Shown here: positions 1 to 64,000 of the stretch, piece by piece
Layout of the letters: each line of letters opens with the position of its first letter
Numbering within the stretch: the first letter of the stretch is position 1
Assembly (NCBI GenBank): GCA_026874595.1
Contig: CM049307.1
Coordinates: forward strand, 34,142,862 to 34,206,861
Direction of reading: 5' to 3'
DNA length: 64,000 nt
From: Sipunculus nudus
Lineage: Eukaryota; Annelida; Sipuncula; Golfingiida; Sipunculidae
Notes under the pieces: model-generated
Told to the model about the DNA's origin: nothing
The model's input: only the letters and a program-made list of their open reading frames with translations
Database searches by the model: none
Position numbers and translations under genes: made by a program

Positions 1-537
1 ATATTATGCATACACATATATTTTATTATTTTTAAATCATAAATGTTTAAACTGAATTTAAAAGAAAATAATGCCACAACATGGCATCTAGAAGAATATT
101 CCTTGAATCACTATTAAAAAGTTTTGCACATTGGAGTCTTCAGTACATGCTTAATTTTATTCACCAAAATAAAATAAAAGATTCAGTAAATTTGATAAAA
201 TAAAACATCTTTTCAAATAAAGTATACACACTGTTGGTTGAATGAGGGACAAACAATATCATTGTGCTAATTACTATCCCAGTTTTAATTTATTACTGGA
301 ATTAATAGTCAATTTCACACCTGGTGAAGTTTTTACTCTTCTGAAGTAAGGAATTACTTATCTCATGAACATCCACACTTTCTTAGCAATACACCACTCT
401 GTGGACACAATTAAATGTACACTTTAATCATTGTAACCCTGGTGGTAAAATACAAAATCTAAAATGTAGCATAGCCTAGAATAAGAATGAATCAAATACA
501 GAAAATAATATCATTCATCTAGTTTATGCACCATTTT
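1..537. other. intron sequence, no feature seen
   Basis: AT-rich DNA downstream of exon 10. I find no exon-like stretch and no clear repeat. A 16-base G tract follows at 538-553. Confidence 0.5.
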
Positions 538-559
538 GGGGGGGGGGGGGGGGAGTGCA

Positions 560-3280
560 GGGCAGAGGGGAAGCCTGCTGGTAGTGGCCAAGCTGAGCCA
601 AGGCAAGCTGCCTGGGGTGGGTTACATAATGCAAGTGAAGGCTGTACTACTAGTTGGGCTAGATGTAAACAACAATTGACATGGTGTATGAAAACGTGAA
701 TAAAAGCTATTCTTTCGAATCAATTTCTTTGAAATTTCAGATTTTAAAAGATTATATCCTTATGTATATATGCTGAGAAAATTAAATCAACAGTGCCACA
801 AAAGTTGGACAAAATTTAAGGTATTGATTTTTTATTTATGCTAATAACTTGAAAAATTTGCAAAATTCAGATCCAATTTTGGGTAAACAATTGAATCTTG
901 ATTAAATAAAGTTATATTCCTGAAAAAAAGTCTCTAGGTTCAGCAATTCTCATGTTAGGTGAGTAAATATATTTCCTGATTTTTTAAAAATTGCATTATA
1001 TTTTGGCCCATAACTTCAAAATAATACCCAATACTGACCTAATTTTTGGTATGTTCATAGAAGATGTTTGAAAGAATGTGAATACTAAATATGATCAAAA
1101 ACAGATCAGTGGTTTTGATATTAGGCAGCCTTGATGTGTAACAATGGCTTTTTTTATGGAAAACAGAGGTTTTTCCTTAATATCTCGTAGGAAAGAAGTC
1201 CTAATGACCAAATTTTCCGTACGGTAGGAGATTTTGGGGACATCTAAAATTATGCCAACAGCCTGGGGAGCAAAGAGATGTGCACTGAATGACCTACAGT
1301 CATCAAAGTGGACTGCTTGACAATGTAAGGGAATACAACAAGAGCCTCCAAAAAAATTCAATAACTAGCCTAATTTTGCAGCTTTTATTTTCAAATTTCA
1401 GATTTTAACAGATTAAATCCTTATGTGTACATGCTGTGAAAATTAAATCCACAGTACTTACATGAAAACTAGATGTGTTGGAACGACACGAATGCCCCCG
1501 CCTTGGGCAAATTAGAAACATTTGTAAAATTTGGAAAATTTTTTAAGTTCAGGAGGTGTCATATGGTCAAAAGTAGGTCAACAAGGGCAAAATGCAAACT
1601 CGATCTGTAACGGGTCATTATCAAGCAACACACCAAAAATCATGCCAGTATATGCAGGCATTGTGAAAAAAAGTCCATACATGTGCATTTTCCATAAAAA
1701 TTTCTGTCTTTCATGAAATTTTCTATGTTTAGGATCCGTAAAACAATCAAAAGTAGGTCAACCAGGATGAAACGCAAACTCGATCTGTAACTGTCATTAT
1801 CTGCCCACACAAAAAAAATCAGGGTGGTATCTGCAGGCATTGCGAAAAAAAGTCCGTACATGTGTATCTGTCATGAATATTTCTATTTTTCATGAAATTT
1901 TCTAAGTTTAGGAGCCGTAAAACGGTCAAAAGTAGGTCAACCAGGAGGAAACGCGAACTAGATCTGTAACTGGTTTATATCTGCTCACACACCAAATATC
2001 AGGCCAATATCTGCAGGCATTGCGAAAAAAAGTCCGTACATGTGTATCTGTCATGAATATTTCTATTTTTCATGAAATTTTCTAAGTTTAGGAGCCGTAA
2101 AACGGTCAAAAGAAGGTCAACCAGGACGAAAGGCTAACTCAATCTGTAACTGGTCTATATCTGCTCACACACCAAAAATCAGGCCAATATCTGCAGGCAT
2201 TGCGAAAAAAAGTCCGTACATGTGTATCTGTCATGAATATTTCTATTTTTCATGAAATTTTCTAAGTTTAGGAGCCGTAAAACGATTAAAAGTAGGTCAA
2301 CCAGGACGAAACGCGAACTCGATCTGTAACTGGTCTATATCTGCTCACACACCAAAAATCAGGCCAATATCTGCAGGCATTGCGAAAAAAAGTCTGTACA
2401 TGTGTATCTGTCATGAATATTTCTATTTTTCATGAAATTTTCTAAGTTTAGGAGCCGTAAAACGGTCAAAAGTAGGTCAACCGGGACGAAACGCAAACTC
2501 GATCTGTAACTGGTCTATATCTGCCCACACACCAAAATCAGGCCAATATCTGCAGGCATTGCGAAAAAAAGTCCGTACGACTGTTTCATTTCGGAATGAC
2601 GGAATGACGGACATGGGTAAAACTATTTGCCCCGGCCACTTTGTGGCGGGGGCATAAAAACGTGCCGTGGCCAAAGTTGGGCAAAATTTAAGGTACCAAT
2701 TTTATATTTTTGCCAATATTTAAAAAAATTTAACAGATTTTGATCTAATTTTTGGTATACAATTAAATTTTGATTGATTTAAGTTTTATTACTGAAAAAA
2801 AGTCCCGACCTTTAACACTTTTGGTCTTAAGTGACCAAATATCTTCCTGATTTTTTTACAAAGTCCATTATGTTTGGGCCCATAAATTTTTTAAATTAAA
2901 TAATACTGACTTAATTTCTGGCATGTTCATAGGAACTATAAAGAGGAATATTTATGGTAAATACTAAGAAAACCAGATGAGTGGTTTTGATATTAGGCAG
3001 TCCTGAAGTGTAAAAAAAGATTTGTAATAAAACATTGAGGTTTTTCCTTAATATCTAGAAGGAACGAAGTCCTATTGATCCAATTTTCGGCATGGTAGGA
3101 GATTTTGGGGACATCTAACTGTATGCCGAAATTCAGATTCTTAGGTCCAACGGTGTCGAAACGTGCCAGTCTTACGGATGGACATCCAGACGGACGGGCG
3201 GACGGACAGACAGACGGACGGACGACGGACAATGGACCACGACTATAGCTCAGATGACTTATAGTCAGCTGAGCTAAAAA
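560..3280 (+). repeat. family A dispersed repeat, split by a family B insertion
   Basis: Two parts, 560-1470 and 2656-3280, read through once the 1471-2655 element is removed. The same text is continuous near 12860. It contains the recurring phrases GTTGGGCAAAATTTAAGGTA, GATATTAGGCAGTCCTGAAG and GGTTTTTCCTTAATATCT. It ends with an ACGG-rich tract and CAGCTGAGCTAAAAA. Other copies are at 7389-8541, 12640-13486, 14815-15500 and 35480-35985. No coding content is evident. Confidence 0.75.
1471..2655 (+). mobile_element. family B element 1 with about six 180-bp tandem units
   Basis: Begins AGATGTGTTGGAACGACACG, a small hairpin (GTGTyG-GAA-CGACAC), followed by ATGCCCCCGCC. It ends in GGCGGGGGCAT, the inverse. 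Between the ends are 180-bp tandem units, each with AGGAGCCGTAAAACGGTCAA and CAGGCCAATATCTGCAGGCA. The architecture recalls the tandem-repeat-bearing pearl / Helitron-like elements of bivalves; this is an analogy only. The element interrupts a family A repeat. Confidence 0.75.
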
Positions 3281-3418
3281 TTAAAACAAGTGACCAATGG
3301 GTCATGACATTCAGCGGACAAGCATGATATTATAGCCTAACATTCATGACAGGATGGCCTGATATACGAAGGCCAGTGTAATTGCTATAGCTCAGAAGAC
3401 ACACATTCAGCTAAGCTA
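3281..3418 (+). mobile_element. 140-bp miniature element of the GACC...CTGAGC end group
   Basis: Head ACAAGTGACCAATGGGTCAT and tail GCTATAGCTCAG...CAGCTAAGCTAAA match the ends of families A and E and of the 30771 repeat, with only about 80 bp between. It lies directly after a family A tail. Confidence 0.5.
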
Positions 3419-3530
3419 AATGAAGGTGATTAACAAAGTCAATTACACTATCTTTTGCCCTTTAATTTTCATTTATGAAGGACAAAAGTTATTTTTCAAA
3501 ATATATATATTTTAAACATACAGGATGTTA

Positions 3531-56321
<52,791 letters not shown>

Positions 56322-57591
56322 CTCGACGATCAGAAATATTCTTTGGCAGCGTTTGATCTTTCCCTGTGCGCCATCTGCATGCACTTACCGGAAGTAACAC
56401 TACCATAAGTACACATGCACGTGTGGTAGATGTTTGGTGTAAAATGTTTACTACAGATGGCGCCCTGTACTTTGATGCAGTGATACAGCAGTTTTTTTGT
56501 TTGTTTTTTTCCTTTTAGCCAGGCCCTAGTAATCGAACTGCCAGTGTCTCCTGTGACAACTTTTGTGCTTGCAAATATTTCGTACTTTGAGCCTACTTTT
56601 ATAGATCTTATGTTATACGGCCTATATAAATGCTCCTTCATGGATAACAATTTATTATAATCAGTTACAGGGATTGTCAAAAATCTCGTAACTACTGAGC
56701 ATAGGTGGGGTTAAGATACATATGGCAATGTTAGATGAATATTCTTTATTCCGATGCATTACTAGGGCACATGAATAGAAGGTGTATGTTTTTATCAGAT
56801 TTTGATATGTTTTATTTTAATATAATATGATAAGATAATAAAGGCCTATATTATATTTCGGTGTGGCCTATCTTAAATTTATGAAATGATGTATAAAACT
56901 CAAATACAACAAGAAATTTGTATGGCCCGCCTAGACGGGTGCATTGCAGATTTTCGGATCATTCCGTTTATCCGTCTGTCACCAAATTTCGCGCTCATTC
57001 TCTCGAGAACCATTCAAGTGATTCGACCCCGTGATATTTTACCAAAGCATTAATGGCCATTAGAAAATGTGCACTTTCAGATTTCAGACTTGTTGAAATA
57101 CATTATGGCCACCATGTTCGCTACAGATTGAATTCCAGACCAATCGGAGATTCAGTATGGCCACAAGGCTTCCGTTTTCAGGAACTGGGCATCGAGAAGC
57201 CGTATCTAATGACATTAATTTGGGGTCCAAATCATTTGCAGGTTTCATTATTTCCATTTATATTCAATTTATATTATATTTTAAATTGGATTATTTAACA
57301 ACTAGATAAGTGAACTAGAGCTGGGAGGAGTGACAAGCTACATTCAAAGAAAATTTCTTAGATGTTGTTACAATTTATGACATAAAAAAATACTATTTAT
57401 AAGTCATTATAAGTTTGCTCCTATACAAATAATATTTCATTAGTTATATATTTAAGAAAAAAACAACATCTTCACATATTTTACTATCTTTCAAAATATG
57501 ATATTAAATTGACCTATTTGAATTTGTTTTTCATAATACCTTTTGATACTGTCTCATACTGTCTTCAAACAGGTTTCTGTATATTTTATAT
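56322..57591. other. 5' flank of the ABCC gene
   Basis: Should contain the 5' UTR and promoter. Upstream ATG codons occur near 56373-56380 in a frame that stops before the true start, a possible short upstream ORF. No CpG-rich block is seen. A plus-strand open frame at 57053-57298 shows no known motif. Confidence 0.45.
56596..56603 (-). promoter_or_regulatory. candidate TATA box of the ABCC gene
   Basis: TATAAAAG on the minus strand, about 275 bp upstream of the start codon. A weaker TATATA-like site lies at about 56627-56633. An ETS-like CCGGAAGT occurs at 56388-56395, between this box and the start codon. Position is the only evidence. Confidence 0.3.
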
Positions 57592-58740
57592 CTTTAACTA
57601 TAGGCCTACAACCTATATCGTAAGCGCTGTTTGTTATGACCTCGTATCCTGAATTGCAACACCAGAGGGGACCACTGTATTTTTGTCCAATCAGATGAGA
57701 CCTTGTGCTGGAAGACACAGCCAAGCGAGGAATACACGGAGCCAATCATGTTCATTTCGTTTTGAGTGCATGACAGCTCATCGCCCCGGTAACCGTCTGA
57801 GCAGGCCACAGGCTCAGAGAGAATTGCCCCAGACGTGGTTTGCTTAGGGCCTTCGGCACATAGGATGCCCGGTCGGTGAGCTGTAATTCAAACGAAACGT
57901 ATAACAACAAAGGCTGCGTGCACACCTCGCTGGCTGGTTTCAGTTCTGCAGACACCAGACACATGGCTACGCTAACACATGTAGTTATAATGTAATAATC
58001 CAATCGGTCGATGATGCGAGAATGCAGAGGGAGCGATTAAAATTCGACCGTAAACAGTCATTAAGCGGCGCTTGAAGCGCAGCTATGGGCGGAGCAAGGA
58101 TGCCTGTCGAATGTTTGTTTATTGGCATCTGGTTGGCTGCTTGTCACATCATACGCACGTTTTTTTTTTCAGCGGACAACGAACCGCCATCTGGTGTCTA
58201 AATATATTATAAACGGTCAAAGCTGGCAGCGTGAAAATCAGTTGCTTCTTTAGAAGCACAAGATTTCCGCTGCCTCGGGAGCGTAAATTCTTTCTTGCTA
58301 CCGATACGGAAAGTTATTCCTGATTTATGACCTTTAAATCATTTTTTCATTAGTCCTCTTGCGTTGGACCCCTCATTTTCCTAAATCCTGGTTCCGTCCC
58401 TGCAGCCTGCAATATGTATACTTCCTATATATTTCTAGAGTATTGTTTGATAATTCCTTTTCTTGATCAACTTTCACTGTGTAGACCGACAAGTGTAGGC
58501 CTTTCCATTAAATTTCTTCTCAGCTGATTACCAAGGGTTATGTTTCAAGACATAAAACACAGTGCAATCTGAATGCAGATTCTTCCAGTCAATGGACACT
58601 GACTTCAACATTATCTTTAATTACTTTGAAATTTTACACGCTTCAGTCTCATTGAGTCTACATAGTTAACGTAGTTAATCTTTACACACTTTGTGGTTTT
58701 GCTTTGTCCATTTCTCATCTGTAATGAACATTAATATTTC

Positions 58741-58888
58741 GACAAATGCAAGAAGATCATATTTTTTACCATGTTTTCATTTCTCCCTGTTCTTCTGATG
58801 TGTCCGGCAAACCAGACAAATGCAAGAAGATCATATTTTTTACCATGTTTTCATTTCTCCCTGTTCTTCTGATGTGTCCGGCAAACCA
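58741..58888 (+). repeat. 74-bp tandem duplication
   Basis: GACAAATGCAAGAAGATCAT begins at 58741 and again at 58815. The two 74-bp copies are almost identical, differing near the end. Confidence 0.9.
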
Positions 58889-58958
58889 TGCAGTCTGGGA
58901 TATAATAAGGATTGCATATCATGTCACAATAACAACTATTGATGCCTCCTCCATGCGT

Positions 58959-58982
58959 GGGGGGGGGGGGGGGGGGGGGGGG
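58959..58982 (+). repeat. poly-G tract (24 G)
   Basis: Uninterrupted G run in the spacer of the inverted duplication. Others nearby are C at 59377-59388, G at 59483-59504 and C at 59840-59850. Confidence 0.95.
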
Positions 58983-60719
58983 CTGTAGTCCGTTCATCCG
59001 GTCGTGTGTATGTTTCTTGAAAATATAACTCATTAAATCATGAATCTCATGAATTTGTCAGGCCATTGCGGGAATGGACCAGAGAAAAAGAAAATGGATT
59101 AGATCCGGTCCCCAGAACGTCATCAAAGAACAGACACTTCTGCACGAATAAACCTGGTTATACATAGGGACCCCCACATGGCGGAGGCTTGGATTAATTG
59201 AATGCAGTTTTCTAGATTAACATGTTTTTCTTTAACGGCCTAATGATACAAAATGCTTTTTGGTTCAACGTCAAACTATAGCTGGTTTTAGCCATCAGTC
59301 GATATTGTAGATCTTCTTAATGATTGAATGTCCATGGTCAGCTTTGGTGATGTGTTAGGTATAAGCCAGAAAGTGACCCCCCCCCCCCTGCGGCAATGAA
59401 ATTTTAGCGGTCTCCTTTGTTTTCTACCTGGATGTATCCTTTAATCTTTTCCGGCTTGGGCCTAAATTCCTCTCGCAATGTCGGGGGGGGGGGGGGGGGG
59501 GGGGTTCCAGGGAATAGTTTTGCTTCAGAAACCAACAAGAAGTAAAAAATTTAATCTTTTAAACCTACATTAATTTCTTTTTTTGAGAGAGAAAGTTCAT
59601 TGGTTAGGTGTACCATACTGTAATGGAAACGGGTGAATCATGTCATATTAATACCAGTCATTTTGGTATTTTATTCATTTTCTAAAGACAGCAGTTCATT
59701 GATATTTGAGGAACATTGCAACACTGTAACACATTTATAATAGCTTGGGGACTGCAGTTATAGCCAACTTTTAATGACAGAATGACATTCACTTTATTAG
59801 CAAAATGTGTGTATGAGGGGGAATAACGTGCATGGATACCCCCCCCCCCCCGGATGAAAAGGGGGGGCATCTACTCCTGTCCCCATCAGTTGTTCCTATG
59901 CCGTCCAGGTGCTCACAAACATATAAAGTTGGCAAACACCCTAAAATCGTCTTTTTATTAGAAACTGCATAATAATATTTTTATGAATTTTAAAACTATT
60001 ATTTTGTATTGGTTTATGAACAAGAACCTTTTTACATCATAACTGCTACGCTCCCGAGGCAGCGGAAATCTTACGCTTCTAAAGAAGCAACTGATTTTCA
60101 CACTGCCAGCTATGACCATTTATGATATATTTAGACACCAGATGGCGGTTCGTTGTCCGCTGAACAAAACGTGCGTATGATGTGAAAAGCAGCCAACCAG
60201 ATGCCAATAAACAAACACGCGACAGGCACCCTGGTTCCGCCAATAGCTGTGCTTCAAGCGCCGTTTGAAGAAAAGTTTACGTTCGAATTTTAATTGCTCC
60301 CTCTGCATTCTCGCATCATCGACCGATTCGATTCTGACAGTATGACTGTGTTAGCGTAGCCATGTGTCTGGTGTCTGCAGAACTGAAACCAGCCAGCGAG
60401 GTGTGCACGCAGCCTTTGTTGTTACGTTTTGTTTGAATTACAGCTCACCGACCGGGCATCCAATGTGCCCAAGTAATCCACGTCTGCGGCAATTCTCTCT
60501 GAGCCTGTGGCCTGTTCAGACAGTTACCGGGGCGATGAGCTGTCACTCAAAACGAAATGAACATGATTGGCTCCGTGTATTCCTCGCTTGGCTGTGTCTT
60601 CCAGCACAAGGTCTCATCTGATTGGACAAAATACAGTGCTCCCCTCTGGTGTAGCAATTCAGGATACGAGGTCATAACAAACAGCGCTTACCATATAGGA
60701 AGTATGCTTATAGTTAAAG

Positions 60720-61685
60720 CGCTGTGTAAAGAGCGTACATAATTGCATAATTTTGATAGTAATGAAATAAGTAGAAATTTGTTATAATAAAGTGCAGTTT
60801 TGCTTAGAAAAAGTAACATGTTAATTCCGGGATCTGCCATTATTGAAATGATTGAAAAAAAGAAGAAAAATAAGAATTGGATAATATGATAATATGATAT
60901 CCCAGCTTGCAGTAGTATTCATCTCATTTAATCAAGAGAATTTTATATTTTTGTAAAACTTCGTCTTGACCAAAGTTCAGAATTATTGTGAAAATCTCTT
61001 TAGATAGAAACGAGATAAACATATTTTTATGACGAAAATAAGAGTTAAAAGCTGGCATGAAATGACTCCTAGCTGTTCTTTCCGGAACAAATGAGAATAC
61101 CCATTTTTTCCGAGTTTCGAATTTCAAGGAATTATCCCCGGGAGAGACTGGAATTCCCTTTTATTCCTGGATATTATCCCCTGGAAAAATAGGAATCCTT
61201 TCATACCATCTCTTGATTCTCATTTTCCGGAGAAAATTCTGGATCCTCCTATATTCTCATTGTTCCCTCACCATAAATAAATTTAAGTCTAATATATATG
61301 CTATGTCATTTTTGTGTTAGGAATAATTAATAATTGAATCTATGCCAAAAAAGGTACAATATACTCGAAAGTGTCAATATAGGCGCTTCTTTTTCATATA
61401 ATGCGTTTCCTTTGATATATGCTTTTTATCATATTTATTGACAGGCTGATTGATGGCGCAAGTCCTTGATCTGATCTATAAAGACCTGCTGGATGAGACC
61501 GCAATTAATTGCTACATGTAATCCGAATCAGCCTGCTAGCAACTGGCATTGTACACCGATTTGGCATGTCATGCAATAAAATCAGACAGCTGATATACAA
61601 TACTGGTTTGTGGTATCGTTTCCTGTAATTTCTCTGCATATACAATATAATTTACTCATATTTTATATTCTATTATTTAATACAG
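60720..61685. other. flanking sequence, nothing recognised
   Basis: AT-rich. Around 61130-61260, GGAATCC/GGAATTCC and CCCGGGA-type words repeat (GGAAAAATAGGAATCC), suggesting a decayed repeat. No gene is seen. Confidence 0.35.
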
Positions 61686-61952
61686 AACATTGGCGATCTC
61701 ATTAACAAATCAGTTCCATGTAAAATTCAAGTGATGATACTATTCAGTGAAGAATATTCGGGAGAACATCTTGATTGACCCGAGTGTTTGGAGGATCTAA
61801 TTACAAAACGGGAACTTCCTGGTATTTCACACAAACAAAGGGCAGTAGCTGTCGAGGCCGGTCGTATTGTGCGAGTTCGTGACATTACACCATTGGGATA
61901 CACAGTGCATGCAAACTTAAATATACATGTACCTGACAATGGAGACGTCTAG
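61686..61952 (+). pseudogene. exon-like segment, 88 codons with one in-frame TGA, function unknown
   Basis: A good acceptor (pyrimidine-poor but TTTAATACAG) precedes a frame that starts NIGDLINKSVPCKIQVMILF. It meets TGA at 61776-61778 and continues as CLEDLITKRELPGISHKQRA and GYTVHANLNIHVPDNGDV to TAG at 61950. Composition looks coding on both sides of the TGA. I do not recognise the family. It may be the last exon of a decayed gene, a TE fragment, or an exon with an assembly error. Confidence 0.35.
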
Positions 61953-64000
61953 GGAGAAGACTTAGCGTCGCCCCGTTATATGCGAAAAGCTGCGGTTACC
62001 GTTTGAAAAGTGTCCGTGTTCCTGAAAGGAAAAATGATTGATTAGGACGGATGTGACTGGACGAATGAAGCGGTATAGGGTAAGAGCATATGTGGCAAAT
62101 TCGTTCTGAGTAAATTTTCTTTTTAAATATGTGACAACCTATGCATTTTTGTTCTTGACCTTCCTAAGAAGCCTAAAAAGTATTATATCAATTTTTTTAT
62201 TTAGTTTTGACATTTGTTTCAGCATGTTTTAAAATAGGCTTAAAAAAGATTAAAAAAAACTGCGACCGAAACATAAAACAGAGTAAACAGGGAAAGGAGC
62301 ATAAGAAAGGTTATTTTGGAATGCCTTTACATACAAGAGGCTCAAATTGACTTTCTGAACATTTTTTTGATTGTATAAAATTATATTTTGGGTTTATATT
62401 TGGGACCTATTCACACACCTTGTATGTTTAATAAATAAATATAGTATTTTAAACTATATACACATAGTGTTTTTTCTCCTTAAAATATTATGCTCCTTAA
62501 CCTTAATACTGACTTTCTCAATAGCGATTCTTACCTTATAAAGTCAGCAATTTTGTTGTTTTTATTGTCTTTATTAATATTACAATAATAATTATATGGA
62601 AAAATGTGGCTGTATCCGGAAAAAATGAAACGCATGAATTTCATTCAAGGCGTATGAGCTGTTGAATTAGGTACATGTAATTTTGTTTGCGTGTGCACCA
62701 ACTATTTTAGATCACGGTGTCAGGGAAATGAGTATTGGTTAAGCAGGCCTCCAAAGCTACAGTTTGCGTATTCTATTAGCTGTTATATAAAATCAAATAC
62801 TTGTATATAAAACAAAACTGGACTCCTATAAATCCTGTACATTCAGCTTCTGTCTCTGACGTGCCCTGTATTTAATGACTCTAGCAAATAAATCATATCC
62901 AACGAAAGCCACCCCATATTCCATAAGTCATTATACAGTAACAAAATATCTTCATACTTATCTTAATCTTCAAGTTAAGACTGCATTATACTGATAGTGT
63001 AAACCGGCTGCTACTCATACTTCATAGATTACTGTTTTCAAAAAGAATGTTTTGACAGAATGCTGTACCAATAATCTTGCTCGTACCGATGGAACAACAA
63101 ATGTTGCCAATTGTGCGATTACTAACTTCAATTTCTTGTGAGTTTATTTTCTTTGCAAAAACAACACATATTTGAACATTCGTTTTAAATAATTTAATGA
63201 TATTAAAAATTGGGAAAAGAATTAAGTAAAAAACATCATTTAACAGTTTACTATTGTTCTGTTTTGCGTCTGTTAAGCTTTTAATCAATTTACTGGTATA
63301 ACCTAAATGCCCTGATCTCATATTCCGAGAAATCATCACGGAATCATCCCGCCGAAAGAAATCATTTAAAAATTGACCGGTAGGGATAGGGGGGTTAAGA
63401 ATGGATAAAAAATCATATGCAAACACATTGGATAACATGATATGACTCAATGTAACACTCATGAATTTTGTTTAAATTTAATATTTAATTTAAAAAAAGA
63501 AGTTTGTTTCCTTCCACAGGACTTCATTTTGATTCATTTTATAAAAAGAACCTTTTGGCTTTCCCCCATAAACAGGCTCCTTAATGCATTCTTCATGAAA
63601 AATATGTGCTTTTCATTCAAAGAAAATTATCTGTCCTTTCCCTGTCCTAACGTAAATGTATGTAAATACTTGTTTACTATAAACTGCCTGATGTCAACAG
63701 CTTAAAAAAGATTTTAAATGAAGAGTAAAACGATTCATGCAAACAGCTGCCCCAAAGAAGGTCTGTTTGCTCCTAAATGATGTGCTGTTGCCCGCATAAA
63801 GAAGTTGGCTGATGTTATATGAACAGGGTTTAACATCTTATTTGCTTGCTAATATGTCCACACACTAGCTCCAAAAGTTGAATGAAACTGGGTCACATTG
63901 TGAAATGTGGGCTAGGGAACATTTCCTAAAACGTTGGGATGGATCGGTGCGACGTGAGAGAGGGTCTTGAACTAAACACAGGTTAGGTTACCCCTTTTTC
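61953..64000. other. right end of window, no supported gene
   Basis: AT-rich sequence. The longest open frame is 63022-63462 on the minus strand (146 codons), with no motif I can name and low-complexity composition. Confidence 0.4.

Larger units (their letters stand above)
57592..60719. repeat. large inverted duplication, arms about 690 bp, spacer 1.76 kb
   Basis: Arms 57592-58285 and 60047-60719 are inverse copies with roughly 10 percent divergence by eye. Outer ends are CTTTAACTATA / TATAGTTAAAG and inner ends GGCTGCC-side CCTCGGGAGCGTA / TACGCTCCCGAGG. In the left arm (minus strand) a frame at 57752-58003 opens with a hydrophobic MDYYIITTCVSVAMCLVSAE. The right arm copy is frame-broken. 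It could be a long-TIR transposon or a duplicated exon and promoter. Confidence 0.7.

Noticed and set aside
1-3500. Next ABCC exon (TMD1 continuation) left of 3543
   Set aside because: I searched the minus strand by eye for the expected conserved stretch and splice sites and found only repeats.
56330-56680. 116-codon minus-strand frame upstream of the ABCC start
   Set aside because: It overlaps the probable 5' UTR and promoter and stops just before the true start codon; at most its last ATGs form a short upstream ORF.
57053-57298. 81-codon plus-strand frame upstream of the ABCC gene
   Set aside because: The preceding sequence resembles a degraded repeat (CGTCTGTCACCAAATTTCGC-like) and no known motif is present.
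63022-63462. 146-codon minus-strand frame near the right edge
   Set aside because: No recognisable motif, AT-rich composition and no splice or homology support; could be chance.

Overview
The window is animal genomic DNA. It is AT-rich, contains spliced exons with GT/AG borders, and is packed with short non-autonomous transposons, minisatellites and homopolymer tracts. The only host gene I can establish is a long-type ABC transporter of subfamily C (MRP1/ABCC1-like) on the minus strand. Its exons match vertebrate MRP1 in order and motif, but the DNA around them is invertebrate in style: many small element families carry internal tandem repeats, and there is a Ty1/copia element. A marine lophotrochozoan, most likely a bivalve mollusc, fits best; this is inference, not proof.

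Layout. The ABCC gene runs right to left, from a start codon at 56321 to the last visible exon at 3543. It then leaves the window on the left. Ten coding exons join in one open frame of 486 codons, covering the extracellular N-terminus, TMD0 (five membrane segments), the L0 linker and the first half of TMD1. No nucleotide-binding domain is inside the window. Introns 2 to 9 are 0.3-5.4 kb; intron 1 is about 35 kb (21261-56291) and holds most of the mobile DNA. The region 56322-64000 lies upstream of the gene. It holds a probable core promoter, a large inverted duplication (57592-60719) and a short exon-like segment with one in-frame stop (61686-61952).

Mobile DNA. One LTR retrotransposon can be delimited completely: 242-bp LTRs, a GTGGG target duplication and an initiator-Met-tRNA-type primer site (36740-42840). 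It is dead: it has frameshifts, a deleted integrase core and another element inserted in pol. Several TIR or foldback elements have visible target duplications: a hAT-like element (49730-52760), a foldback element with 360-bp arms (54470-55989), a 1.9-kb element with a 6-bp duplication (45041-46976) and a TATA-flanked element (28144-30398). Dispersed families, named A to F here for convenience, occur two to five times each. Several nest inside one another, which gives relative ages.

No multi-gene system of the operon type is present. The most unusual patterns are: a superfamily of elements sharing short complementary ends but carrying unrelated interiors; a repeat carrying nine copies of a nuclear-receptor-like TGACCTTTGACCT motif; and a palindrome, AGGTGGCGCCACCT, reused in unrelated repeat families.
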